NCBI GenBank assembly: GCA_020632715.1 | Contig: JACKFA010000014.1 | Coordinates: 45,886-109,885 of the forward strand | DNA: 64,000 nt | DNA from: Deltaproteobacteria bacterium | Lineage (GTDB): Bacteria > Myxococcota_A > UBA9042 > PHBI01 | Direction of reading: 5' to 3' | Shown here: positions 29,894 to 38,714 of the stretch, in pieces | How the letters are laid out: each line of letters starts with the position of its first letter | Numbering within the stretch: the first letter of the stretch is position 1 | Translations under genes and position numbers: made by a program | Notes under the pieces: model-generated | The model's input: the letters and a program-made list of their open reading frames with translations, nothing else | Database searches by the model: none | What the model was told of the DNA's origin: nothing

Positions 29894-31219
29894 TCAGTTC
29901 AGGACCTGGTACTCGTAGTGGACCACGCCGAGGATCGAGAGCTCGCCTGCCTCCCCGACCCGCCGCTTGAAGAGGAAGTCGGCCGCGTCGTAGCGGTAGG
30001 TCCACGGCTTCATGAGGCGCTTCACCACGATGCGCTCGAGCCGGCTCAGCGACGAGAGGTCGTCCTGCTTCTTCGTGAGCTCGTTGACCCGCACGACGCC
30101 CTGGAAGCTCTCGAAGTCGTTCGGGCGCAGGAAGAAGATGTGCTCGGGCACCTCGTAGCCGGTCTCGTCGTCGCGCGTCGCCTGCTGCGGGTTCACGAGC
30201 ACGTCGGGCTCGTAGATCTGGATCTCGTCGCCCTCGACGACCAGCACCCAGCCCTGGATCCCGCCCCCGAGCTCCTCCGTGCGCTCGAACGCGCTGATGG
30301 CCACCGTGCGCTCGGCGGTCACGTCCGACACCTTGAACCAGCGCGTCGCCATGCGGTACGGCGCGAGGTTCGTCGCGCGGTGCTCGACGTACCCCACCCC
30401 CTCGAGCTCGTGGACCTCCTCCTCCTCGGTCTGGGCGCGGTCGACGCCGCCGTCGTCGCCCTCGCCCTCGCCCTCGGCGGGCGCCGCCGGGCCGCTCGTC
30501 CCGGGCGCGCCGTCCGGCACCCCGGCCGCGATCGCCTCGACCGCGGGCGGCAGCGGCTTCGACGGCGCCGCGCCCTCCTCGGCCGCCGGCTCCTCGTCGC
30601 CCTCGCCGCCGTCCTCCTCGTCCTCGTCGTGCTTCACCGCGAGCGCCTGCACGCGGAGCGTGGCCTCGGCCGCGCCGCGCGGGATCGGGAGCGTCGTCGC
30701 GTAGAACGCCCCGCCGCGGTCGAAGGTGCCGCCGCCCGGGCGGAGCGGCGGCAGGTCGCTCGTGATGGTGAGGTCGAGCACGAAGTCGTCGCCGACCACG
30801 TGGAACACGGCCTTGCCGACGTTCACGTCGACCGTGGACTCGCCGACCTTCGCGTGGAAGTGGTCGTCGGCGTACTCCCACTCGTCGCGGTCGCGCGCCG
30901 TCTTCACGCGGAACGTGCGCCCGTCCGCGAGCTCGACCTTGCCGAGGAGCTCGGCGCGGCCGTCGTACTTGGCGACGTTCGTCACGGAGAGGCGCACGTA
31001 GACCTTGCCGCCGTCGGGCAGCATCACGATGGCCTTGAGCTGCTCGGAGAAGTCGCCCGAGTCGCGGTTGTCCGCGCGGCTCCACGCCATCGCGAGGTCG
31101 CGGTCGGTGAGCGGGCGATCCGTGATGACGACGGCGCGGTTGGCGCCGCACCCCACCACGGCGAGGGCCGAGGCGACCACGGCGAGGGCGACGGCGAGCG
31201 AGGCGGCGGCGTGCTTCAT
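29894..31219 (-). CDS. Large lipoprotein of unknown function, lipocalin-like features
   Basis: 441 residues from ATG 31219; a longer frame upstream lacks a signal. Lipobox VVGC (about residues 22-25). Beta-rich N-terminal part (ADNRDSGDFSEQLKAIVML; DEWEYADDHFHAKVG), an acidic Glu/Asp/Ala/Pro linker (about 195-270), then GVGYVEHRATNLAPYRMATR and more strands. The two halves with an EH motif loosely recall AttH/CrtC-like lipocalin proteins; this is an inference without strong support. Single gene on the minus strand. Confidence 0.6.
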   Translation of the reverse strand: MKHAAASLAVALAVVASALAVVGCGANRAVVITDRPLTDRDLAMAWSRADNRDSGDFSEQLKAIVMLPDGGKVYVRLSVTNVAKYDGRAELLGKVELADGRTFRVKTARDRDEWEYADDHFHAKVGESTVDVNVGKAVFHVVGDDFVLDLTITSDLPPLRPGGGTFDRGGAFYATTLPIPRGAAEATLRVQALAVKHDEDEEDGGEGDEEPAAEEGAAPSKPLPPAVEAIAAGVPDGAPGTSGPAAPAEGEGEGDDGGVDRAQTEEEEVHELEGVGYVEHRATNLAPYRMATRWFKVSDVTAERTVAISAFERTEELGGGIQGWVLVVEGDEIQIYEPDVLVNPQQATRDDETGYEVPEHIFFLRPNDFESFQGVVRVNELTKKQDDLSSLSRLERIVVKRLMKPWTYRYDAADFLFKRRVGEAGELSILGVVHYEYQVLN

Positions 31220-31289
31220 GGCGCCGCAACCTAGCACCGACGTGGGCGATTCGCCACGCCACGGGCCGCGCGGCGCCACCGGCGCCCCG

Positions 31290-31952
31290 TCAGCAGCCCA
31301 CGTAGTAGGAGTAGCTCGAGCTCGAGTCCGAGGGGCTCGTGCGCCCGCTGACGGCCGTGCAGCCGCTCCCGACGAAGACGCTCGAGTGGCTCGCGCGGTC
31401 GCTCCGGTAGTAGCTGCCGCGCGACCGCTGCCGCGACTGCACGAGCGCGACGAGGTTGCCGTACCGCCCGCCGCCCTCGGGGCCGAAGTCGCCGCGGCCG
31501 TCGACCCACCACCGCCCGGGCCACGGGGCCTGCCCGAAGAGCTGCGTCAGCCCCCGCACGTCGAGCGGGTGGAGCTCGCGCCCGTTGACGAAGATCCCGG
31601 TCAGCCGCCCGCTGCCGCCGCCCGAGGCGTTCGCCGGGACGCGCCCGCCGCCGAGCCCGAGGCCCGGGCCGAGGAAGCCGCGCGTCGGGCCGCCCCAGAG
31701 GCCGCCGGCGCCGCTCACGTCGTCGTACCAATAGTCGCCGCTCGGGACGGTCACGCCCCAGGACGCCTCGAAGCGCGCGAGGATCGCGAGGTCGCGCGCC
31801 GTCGCCGGGTGCTGGTTGAAGGTGATCCGGCGCCCATCGGCGCGCGGCGCGGCGCTCGCGTCGGCGGCGGCGCAGCCGAAGAGCGCCGCGGTGACCGCCA
31901 GGGCGGCCAGGGCTCGGGTCAGGGACGAGGACAGGGACAGGGACAGGGTCAT
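31290..31952 (-). CDS. Small lipoprotein, function unknown
   Basis: 220 residues from ATG 31952, preceded by CCGGAG. A signal peptide with repeated LSLS and a lipobox FGC (about residues 24-26). The mature part has ITFNQHPATARDLAILARFE, DYWYDDVSGAGGLWGG and RWWVDGRGDFGPEGGGRYGN, and a serine/tyrosine-rich tail ending YYVGC. No family recognised. Confidence 0.65.
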   Translation of the reverse strand: MTLSLSLSSSLTRALAALAVTAALFGCAAADASAAPRADGRRITFNQHPATARDLAILARFEASWGVTVPSGDYWYDDVSGAGGLWGGPTRGFLGPGLGLGGGRVPANASGGGSGRLTGIFVNGRELHPLDVRGLTQLFGQAPWPGRWWVDGRGDFGPEGGGRYGNLVALVQSRQRSRGSYYRSDRASHSSVFVGSGCTAVSGRTSPSDSSSSYSYYVGC

Positions 31953-32069
31953 CGCGACTCCGGGTCTCGGGTTGGACCCCGATCCGAAGCAAGCGAGCTG
32001 CCAAGCGATGATCGCTCTGAGATCAAGCACTTGGCGCGCCGATCCTGGCCGCTGACACCGGTGACCCTG

Positions 32070-32092
32070 GCCGCGTCACCCGGTGACGCGGC
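32070..32092 (-). terminator. GC-rich hairpin after the 32099 gene
   Basis: GCCGCGTCACC and GGTGACGCGGC form a perfect 11-bp stem with a one-base centre, 7 bp beyond the stop of the minus-strand lipoprotein gene. There is no T-tract, so it could be a weak terminator or a protein-binding palindrome. Confidence 0.4.
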
Positions 32093-32098
32093 GCTTCA

Positions 32099-33043
32099 TT
32101 ACGGTGCGCAGAGCGGCGCGTCGGAGCGCGCGCTGCCGCTCTCCCCGAGGCGCACGACGTCGAGCGCCGGGTGCGACACGAGCGCGACGATCTCGCTCAC
32201 GCTCTCCACGCCGCGGCACGGATCGCCGTCCTGCGGCGTCCGCTCCGTGCGCGTCACGACCACGCGCAGCACCTCGCCCGCGTCGCGCACGCGCGCCGAG
32301 AGCGTGCGCCGCGCCCCCGCCCCGAGCGGCGGCCACACCGCCACATACCGGAGCCTCCCGGCCGCGTCCGCGACCGTGAGCGCCTTCTCGCCGAGCACCA
32401 CGCGCACCCCCGCGACGACCACGAGCTTCGCCTCCTCGCCGGGCGCGAGCGTGAGCGTCGCGTCCGCCGGTGAGCCCGCCCCCGGGTCGCGCGGCGCGAG
32501 CGCCACCGCCTTGCCCTTGTCGCCGGCCGGGTAGAAGACCCAGGTCGCGCGCACCTCGGCCACCGCGGCGTCGTCGCCCGGGGCGGCGCCGAACTCGCCG
32601 CGCCCGTCGAGCTCGCCGCCCGGGAAGGTCACCGCGAGCGCGTCGGGGCGGCGCTCGCCGACGAGCTCCGCGCCGTAGGGACGCCTCCGGAAGCAGGCGC
32701 CGTCGACCTCGTAGAGCTCGGGCACGTCGGCCCCGAGCCAGAGCACCCAGCGCGCGCCGTCGGCCCCCGTGAACGAGAGCGCGTCGCCGTCGGGCACGTC
32801 GACGCAGGGACCCGCCGCGGCCCCGGACGCCGCGGGGAGCGGCATGACGGGCGTCTCCTGGCCGTCGTGCGCGAGCGCGAGCCAGCGGGCGCCGGCGTGA
32901 TCGATGACCCGCCCCGTGACGCCCGCGAACGGCGCGAGGTCGCGGAGGCCGGCGTCGGCGAGCGGACCCGGCGCGGGCTGCGTGTGGGCGCAGGCGGCGA
33001 GCGCCGCGGCGGCGAGACAGAGCGTGAGGACATCAGCGCGCAT
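32099..33043 (-). CDS. Lipoprotein, function unknown, coupled to RND transporter
   Basis: 314 residues; lipobox LAAC (about residues 15-18). Beta-rich mature part without a recognised domain; scattered Cys (GPCVDVPDG, DGACFRRR, GDPCRG, APLCAP). It starts 6 bp after the stop of the MMPL/RND gene, so the two are one transcript and the lipoprotein may be an accessory part of the transporter. Confidence 0.7.
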   Translation of the reverse strand: MRADVLTLCLAAAALAACAHTQPAPGPLADAGLRDLAPFAGVTGRVIDHAGARWLALAHDGQETPVMPLPAASGAAAGPCVDVPDGDALSFTGADGARWVLWLGADVPELYEVDGACFRRRPYGAELVGERRPDALAVTFPGGELDGRGEFGAAPGDDAAVAEVRATWVFYPAGDKGKAVALAPRDPGAGSPADATLTLAPGEEAKLVVVAGVRVVLGEKALTVADAAGRLRYVAVWPPLGAGARRTLSARVRDAGEVLRVVVTRTERTPQDGDPCRGVESVSEIVALVSHPALDVVRLGESGSARSDAPLCAP

Positions 33044-33049
33044 GGTCGC

Positions 33050-35797
33050 TCAGCCTCCTTCGGGGGCGCCTCGCCCGAAGCGCTGGGCGAGCCAGGTCGA
33101 GAGGATGATGAGGGCGGGGAGGATGGCGACCGACGCGATGAACGCGAAGGTGACGCCGATGACCGAGCTCCACGCGAGGGAGAGCAGGCCGCGGTGGTTC
33201 GCGAAGAGGATGCCGCTGAAGCCGATGACCGTCGTGAGGGTGGTCATGAAGACGGCGCCGCCGGTCTCGCGGAGGACGCGCCGCATGCGCCCGACGCCGT
33301 CGTGCGTGTAGCGGTGGTAGAAGTGGACGGCGTAGTCCTGTCCCATCCCGAGGAGGAGCGGGATGGTGATGATGTTGAAGAAGTTCGCCTTCCAGTCGAG
33401 CACCTCCATCACGCCGATGAGCCACAGCACGGCGAGCACGATGGTGAGCGTGACGGCGCCCGCGCCGGCGAGCGTGCGGAAGAGGGCGAACGCCGTGAGC
33501 ACGACGACCGCGAGCGCGAGGCCGATGACGGTCGGCGCGTCGGCCGCCACGGAGTCGAGGAGCTCCGGCATGATGTAGACGTTGCCCGCCGACGGGACGG
33601 GGCCGCTCGGGCCGGGCAGGTCGAAGAAGGTCTCGTGGATCTCCTTCGCGACGAGGTAGTCGTCCTTCGAGCCGTGGTTCCGGAAGATGACGAAGCGGCC
33701 GAGCTCGCCCTGATCGTCGCGGAACTGCACCTTCACCCAGTCCGGCAGGTCGTCGACGCCGATCGGCGCGTCCACGACGAGGTATTTGTCGACGTCCACG
33801 AGCTTCTTCTTCGTGTCCGCCGTGAGCTTCGCGCGCTTCGCGTCGATGCGGCGCCGGATGTCGCGGATGACGACGAGCTTGTCCTCCTGCCGCTCCGGCA
33901 CGAACGAGAACACGCTCAGCACCTGCACGAGCGAGCGGTTCATCACCCGGACGCGCTCGTCGCTGTAGGCCGAGAAGCGCGCGAGCGCCTCGGGGGTGAG
34001 CCGCCCCTCCTGCGCGGCCTCGGCCGCGAGCTTCGCGAAGACCGGGTCGTCCTCCTCGACGTCCTCGTCCTCGTCGTCGTCGTCACCGTCGTCGCTCGCC
34101 GGCGTCGCGGGCGCCGTCGCCGCGGGCGGGGCCTCCGCGGCCTTCGGCGGCGCCACGTACTCGCCGCGCCGGACCGCCCCGAAGTGCTCGGCCTGGTCGC
34201 GCGTGAGCCCCTTCGCGTCGGACAGGAGGCGGTGGACCCACTCGGTCTCGGCGAGATCGCGCGTCAGCGCGACGACCGGCCCGAACGTGTTCTCCTTGCC
34301 GATCGCGTCCTTGTAGGTGACCTGCGTCTTCGCGTCCTCCTCGGCCTTCTCGTCCGCGACGGGGCCGAGCTTCCGGAAGTCGTACTCGAACTGGATGTCC
34401 GGCACGTGCGCGGCCGCGAAGGCCGCCCACCCGCCGCCGACGGCCAGCACGAGCGCCGCGTAGACCGCCCAGCGCCCCGGCGGGCGCACGCGCGGCGGCG
34501 GCGGGACGTCCTGGACCTGCTTCCCGCGGCCCGGCTTCCACGGGCGCCGGCGCTCGATGAGCGTGATGAACGCGGGGACGACGGTCAGCACGCAGATCGC
34601 GGCCGCGATGATCCCGACCGCCGCGAGCTCGCCGAACTGCGCGAAGCCCTGGAAGTCCGCCGTCATCAGGACGAGGTACACGCCGATGGTCGACGCGGCG
34701 CCGGTCATCGTGGACATGCCGGTCGAGGCGATGGTGATGCGCATCGCCTCGGGGCGGTCGTGGCCGCGGTAGCGCTCGGCCTCGTAGCGCCCGAGGATGT
34801 GGATCCCGAAGTCGATGCCGAGCCCGAGCAGGACGGCGAAGATGAAGGCGGACACGAGGTTCAGGTAGCCGTAGCGCAGCTCCGCGTAGCCGAGCGCGAC
34901 CACGATCGACATGAGGAGCGGCACCATCACGATCGGGACCGCGCGGATCTTCCGGAAGTAGATCCCGAGGCAGAAGAGGAGCAGCACGAACGCCGCGAGC
35001 GTGCCGCGCTGCGAGTCGCCGGCGACCGTGCGGACGTCCTTCGAGCGCGTCGCGTAGCTCCCCTCGATGGTGACCGTCATCTCGGGGTGGAAGGAGGTCG
35101 GCTCGAGCGCGGCGATGTCGGCCTGCACGCCCTTCAGGAGCGCCTTCGTGAAGCTCACGTCGGTCGTGCCCTTCTTCGGGCGCGCCTTCACGACGATGAG
35201 CCGCCCCTCGTCGGCCTCGAAGTACTCGGGGAGCTGCTTGTCGACGCCGTAGCGCTCGCGCAGCTCCTCCTCGGAGAGGTCGAAGTCGTCCTTGTCCTTG
35301 CCGACCGGGGCGGGCGCGGCGTCGTCGTCCTCGAAGCCCTCGTTGAAGGCGGCGGCGACCTCCTTCTTGATGCGCTTGATGACGCGCTCGCGGAGGTCGA
35401 GGAGGTCGTGGATCGAGAGGAAGAGGAGCGCGTTCGTCTCGAAGAAGGCGCGGTCCTGGTGGAAGAGGCTGAAGCGGATGTCGTCGCGCGCGGCGAGGCG
35501 CGCCTGGATCGCCTCGCCGTAGCGCAGGTTCGCCTCGCGCGACGGCGACCGGATGGCGACGATGAGGTCGCTCAGGTTGCCCATGCGCGACTCGAGCGCG
35601 TCGAGGCGCTCGAGCGCGGGGGCGTCGGGCGGGAGCAGGATCTTGAGGTCCTGATCCACCCGCAGCTGCGACGCGAGCCACACCGCGATCACGGACACCG
35701 CGAGCCCGACGAGGACGATGGTGCCCGCGCGGCGCTCGATGAGGCTCACGAGGCGGGCCGCGAACCGGTTCCCGAATGTGTTGTCGCTCTCGCTCAC
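33050..35797 (-). CDS. MMPL/RND-superfamily transporter (HpnN-like)
   Basis: 915 residues from GTG 35797 (GGAGG upstream). Two membrane bundles with one helix plus five helices each. The first bundle carries GLGIDFGIHILGRYEAER and the second GMGQDYAVHFYHRY, the GxGxD-type motifs of MMPL proteins. Two large extracytoplasmic loops lie at about residues 45-285 and 480-715, each with acidic stretches (the second has an Asp/Glu run). HpnN and related proteins move hydrophobic lipids to the outer membrane; lipid or hopanoid export is a family-based guess. Co-transcribed with lipoproteins on both sides. Confidence 0.88.
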   Translation of the reverse strand: MSESDNTFGNRFAARLVSLIERRAGTIVLVGLAVSVIAVWLASQLRVDQDLKILLPPDAPALERLDALESRMGNLSDLIVAIRSPSREANLRYGEAIQARLAARDDIRFSLFHQDRAFFETNALLFLSIHDLLDLRERVIKRIKKEVAAAFNEGFEDDDAAPAPVGKDKDDFDLSEEELRERYGVDKQLPEYFEADEGRLIVVKARPKKGTTDVSFTKALLKGVQADIAALEPTSFHPEMTVTIEGSYATRSKDVRTVAGDSQRGTLAAFVLLLFCLGIYFRKIRAVPIVMVPLLMSIVVALGYAELRYGYLNLVSAFIFAVLLGLGIDFGIHILGRYEAERYRGHDRPEAMRITIASTGMSTMTGAASTIGVYLVLMTADFQGFAQFGELAAVGIIAAAICVLTVVPAFITLIERRRPWKPGRGKQVQDVPPPPRVRPPGRWAVYAALVLAVGGGWAAFAAAHVPDIQFEYDFRKLGPVADEKAEEDAKTQVTYKDAIGKENTFGPVVALTRDLAETEWVHRLLSDAKGLTRDQAEHFGAVRRGEYVAPPKAAEAPPAATAPATPASDDGDDDDEDEDVEEDDPVFAKLAAEAAQEGRLTPEALARFSAYSDERVRVMNRSLVQVLSVFSFVPERQEDKLVVIRDIRRRIDAKRAKLTADTKKKLVDVDKYLVVDAPIGVDDLPDWVKVQFRDDQGELGRFVIFRNHGSKDDYLVAKEIHETFFDLPGPSGPVPSAGNVYIMPELLDSVAADAPTVIGLALAVVVLTAFALFRTLAGAGAVTLTIVLAVLWLIGVMEVLDWKANFFNIITIPLLLGMGQDYAVHFYHRYTHDGVGRMRRVLRETGGAVFMTTLTTVIGFSGILFANHRGLLSLAWSSVIGVTFAFIASVAILPALIILSTWLAQRFGRGAPEGG

Positions 35798-35849
35798 GCC
35801 CCCTCCGCGTGGGCCATCCTGCACGAGCGGAGGGCGGCTGCAAAGCGGA

Positions 35850-37205
35850 TCACCGCGCCGACGACAGGTTCGGGAGCGCCGCGCGCAGCTCCACGCGGAG
35901 CGCGTCGGGGCCGATCTCGAGGGCCGTCGCCGTGAGCTCGAGCAAGGCGCCGCCGACGTCGACGCGGGTCCGGCGCGCCACGGCGAGGTTCAGCGCGACG
36001 CTGTCGCCCCAGAGGCGCTTCGTCCACGCGAACGCCTCGGTGAGGCCGGGGCCGCGCACGACCTCGTACTCGCCGTCGCGCACGCGGAGCGCGGCGTCGT
36101 CCGCCTCGAGCCGCGGCTCGGGGGTGCCGCCGACGCGCGCGTAGACGCACTCGTCGCGGGTGCGCCAGAGGTGCACCTTGAGCGGGCGGCGGCCGGGCTC
36201 CCAGCCGACGCGGGCCTCGAAGGGGCCGTCGGCCGCGGGCTCGCCGTCGCTCGTGTAGCGCCCCGGGAGCGCGCCGCGCGCGATCGCCTCGTTCGCGATC
36301 TCGGCGGCGGCGTCGCCGGCGATCCGGAGGTCGATGACGCCGGGGCGCACGACGCCCGCGCGCGGCGGGAGTCCGCGGCGCACCGGGAGCGTCGTGACGA
36401 GGTCGACGACGAGCGCCGGGTGGCGGCCGGCGACGGTCGTGAAGTCGGCGCGCGCGAGCGGGAGGTCGCCGGGGACGACGAGGTCGAGGAGGGGGACGGC
36501 GTCGAGATCGTCGAGGAGGTTGTCGCGGATGAGGGGCCAGCCGTCCTCGGCGAACCAGGCGAGCGCGACGTCGGAGAGGGCGTTCAGGAGCTCGTCGGGG
36601 GCGGCGGCGGCGATCGCGTCGGGGAGGACGTCGCGGAGCCAGGCGCGGACCTCGGCGCGGCCACGCTCCTCGAGCTGCGGGGCGACGCCGACGAGGTCGG
36701 CGGGGCGGAGCCAGACGACCGCGCGGCGCGAGGCGAGGTCGAAGGCGGGGCGGACGCGGGCCTCGAGCGAGAAGGAGACGATGTCGCGGAGCGGCGGGCC
36801 GGCGGCGGGATCGGCGGGGGCGTCGTCGACGACGGTGACGTCGATGACGACGCCGACGAGGCCGGGCTCGGCGGCGGGGACGAGGCGCGCGCCGCGGATC
36901 TCGAAGGCGACGCGGGCGCCGGCGTTGGCGAGGGCGGCGACGGCGAGGCGGGGGCTCCGGAGGCGCTGGAAGCGGCGGGCGGCGAGGTCGTTCGCGAGCT
37001 CGAGGGGGAGGACGAGCTCGGCGTGCGGGGCGTCGGTGGCGTCGTGGCGGGCGAGGAAGCGGTCGCGGTCGGCGCGGATCTCCTCGCAGCTCGTGCCGCA
37101 GCCGCCCGTGACGGCGGCGAGGAGCGCGCCGACGGAGGCCGCGAGGGCGAGGGCCGCGGCGCGGTGGGCGCGCGCGGAGAGGCGCGGGAGCTGGCTCGTC
37201 GACAT
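35850..37205 (-). CDS. Lipoprotein, function unknown, upstream of RND transporter
   Basis: 451 residues from ATG 37205 (CAGGA upstream). Lipobox TGGC (about residues 33-36). The mature part is beta- and helix-mixed, with LELANDLAARRFQRLRSPRL and a middle SDVALAWFAEDGW. No known domain, although the two similar halves could form a lipid-binding fold such as those that partner with lipid transporters. It lies 52 bp upstream of the MMPL/RND gene on the same strand, so a functional link is likely. Confidence 0.65.
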   Translation of the reverse strand: MSTSQLPRLSARAHRAAALALAASVGALLAAVTGGCGTSCEEIRADRDRFLARHDATDAPHAELVLPLELANDLAARRFQRLRSPRLAVAALANAGARVAFEIRGARLVPAAEPGLVGVVIDVTVVDDAPADPAAGPPLRDIVSFSLEARVRPAFDLASRRAVVWLRPADLVGVAPQLEERGRAEVRAWLRDVLPDAIAAAAPDELLNALSDVALAWFAEDGWPLIRDNLLDDLDAVPLLDLVVPGDLPLARADFTTVAGRHPALVVDLVTTLPVRRGLPPRAGVVRPGVIDLRIAGDAAAEIANEAIARGALPGRYTSDGEPAADGPFEARVGWEPGRRPLKVHLWRTRDECVYARVGGTPEPRLEADDAALRVRDGEYEVVRGPGLTEAFAWTKRLWGDSVALNLAVARRTRVDVGGALLELTATALEIGPDALRVELRAALPNLSSAR

Positions 37206-37303
37206 GGCGACATCCTGTCGTGGCGGGAGGCGCGCCGCAAGCGGGCGCGGGCGGGTGAACGCGCCGCGGTGCACACCGCTTCCCGGTGTGATAACTAAGG
37301 GTT

Positions 37304-38131
37304 GTGGCGGCTATCGAACGCGAGTCAGTACTGAGGGCGGTCTGGGAGGCGGGGCGGTCGGCGTGGCCGGAGCTCGCGCTGGACGCGGACGCGTTCGTGG
37401 CGTGGCTCGCCGGGCGGATCGGGCCGGCGGACGATCCGACGCGGCTCGTGGCGGCGGATCTCTATCTGGTCGCGGCGTGCCTCCTCGACGTGCCGGGGGC
37501 GGTGCGGGCGTTCGTGGAGGGCCCGCTCGCGGCGACGGAGCGGAAGGTCGGCGGGATCGTGAAGAGCCCGGAGGCGCGCGGGGAGCTCCTGCAGGAGATG
37601 ACGGTGGCGCTGCTCGCGCCGGGGCCGGACGGGGGGCCGCCGAAGCTCGCGCAGTACGCGGGGCGGGGGGCGCTCGCGGTGTGGCTGCGGATGACGGCGA
37701 CGCGGCGGGCGCTCAACACGGAGCGCGGGAAGACGCGCTCGGTGAGCTTCGAGGAGGTCGCGTTCGACAAGGTCGCGGACGCGAACCCGGAGCTGTCGGT
37801 GCTGCGGCGGCGGCACAAGGGGGAGATCGCGGCGATCTTCCGCGAGGCGACGGCGGCGACGCCGCGCGAGGACCGCGTGCTGCTGCGGCTCCACTACGTG
37901 CAGGGGTCGACGCTGAACGAGCTCGCGGCGATCTTCCGGACGAGCCGGTCGTCGATCCACCGGCGCATCGACCTCGCGCGGGACGAGCTCATGACGCGCA
38001 TCGCGGGGCTCGTGCGGGGGCGGATGCAGCTCGAGACGCACGACCAGGCGAGCATGCTGCGGATCTTCCAGAGCGATCTGCGCGAGAGCCTGCGGGACCT
38101 GCTGAAGGACGAGCCGAGCGGGAACGGCTGA
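37304..38131 (+). CDS. Myxobacterial sigma-70-family factor (gmx1 type)
   Basis: 275 residues from GTG 37304, preceded by AAGGG. The layout matches the Myxococcales-specific sigma family: a variable N-terminus, region 2 (about 100-150, GALAVWLRMTATRRALNTER), and region 4 (about 185-225, PREDRVLLRLHYVQGSTLNE then IFRTSRSSIHRRIDLARDEL) with its helix-turn-helix, followed by a helical tail. It lies 204 bp upstream of the NHNQ repeat-protein gene on the same strand and may control it. Confidence 0.85.
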   Translation: MAAIERESVLRAVWEAGRSAWPELALDADAFVAWLAGRIGPADDPTRLVAADLYLVAACLLDVPGAVRAFVEGPLAATERKVGGIVKSPEARGELLQEMTVALLAPGPDGGPPKLAQYAGRGALAVWLRMTATRRALNTERGKTRSVSFEEVAFDKVADANPELSVLRRRHKGEIAAIFREATAATPREDRVLLRLHYVQGSTLNELAAIFRTSRSSIHRRIDLARDELMTRIAGLVRGRMQLETHDQASMLRIFQSDLRESLRDLLKDEPSGNG

Positions 38132-38335
38132 CCGCGGTGGGACGGCGCGCGCGAGTCGGCGGCGCCCCCCGTTCACGCGCGATGACGTCGGAGATCCGCA
38201 TCAGCGGCTCGTCTCCGCGCGTCCGCTCACTTTTCTTCACAATTCCGTGGGACGCCGCGTGGGCTCCGTGTCCCCCAGAGGAGAGCGAAGAACGCCTCAC
38301 CAGATCCCCGACAACCTGCGCGACGGAGAACCACG

Positions 38336-38704
38336 ATGAAGGTGAAGACTGGCATCAAGAGCGGCGGCCTCAAGTCCGTGAACCACAACCAGGCCCTCGT
38401 CGTGAAGTCGGGCGTCAAGGCCGGCGGCCTCAAGTCCGTGAACCACAACCAGGCCCTCGTCGTGAAGTCGGGCGTCAAGGCCGGCGGCCTCAAGTCCGTC
38501 AACCACAACCAGGCCCTCGTCGTGAAGACCGGCGTCAAGGCCGGCGGCCTCAAGTCCGTGAACCACAACCAGGCCCTCGTCGTGAAGACCGGCGTCAAGG
38601 CCGGCGGCCTCAAGTCCGTGAACCACAACCAGGCCCTCGTCGTGAAGACCGGCGTCAAGGCCGGCGGCCTCAAGTCCGTGAACCACAACCAGACGCTGGC
38701 CTGA
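38336..38704 (+). CDS. Six-unit NHNQ/double-glycine repeat protein (candidate multi-core peptide)
   Basis: 122 residues from ATG 38336 with GGAGAACCACG upstream. After Met-Lys the whole protein is six copies of a 20-residue unit; read from GG to GG it is LKSVNHNQALVVKTGVKAGG. The only differences are Thr/Ser and Ile/Val changes and a different last unit (NHNQTLA). No leader, signal peptide or membrane helix; basic (many Lys) with no Cys. Each unit contains a double glycine. A TPR gene follows after 10 bp, a sigma factor precedes it, and a HlyD/C39-ABC operon begins 4.3 kb downstream. I know of no function; a processed or modified repeat peptide is an inference. Confidence 0.85.
   Translation: MKVKTGIKSGGLKSVNHNQALVVKSGVKAGGLKSVNHNQALVVKSGVKAGGLKSVNHNQALVVKTGVKAGGLKSVNHNQALVVKTGVKAGGLKSVNHNQALVVKTGVKAGGLKSVNHNQTLA
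38341..38700 (+). repeat. Six tandem 60-bp repeats
   Basis: The six units are almost identical at DNA level, including third codon positions; differences are confined to an ACC/TCG codon, GTG/GTC and the first and last unit. Such uniformity shows recent unit amplification or gene conversion. Confidence 0.95.
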
Positions 38705-38714
38705 GGTCCGGGCG

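Noticed and set aside
32867..35935. Very long plus-strand open frame (about 1000 codons) opposite the MMPL gene
   Set aside because: It lies antisense to a gene with clear transporter motifs; its translation is low-complexity V/E/R/D typical of the opposite strand of GC-rich coding DNA.
38341..38700. CRISPR array
   Set aside because: The 60-bp units are contiguous, with no spacers, and keep a perfect reading frame with a ribosome-binding site, so they are coding repeats.
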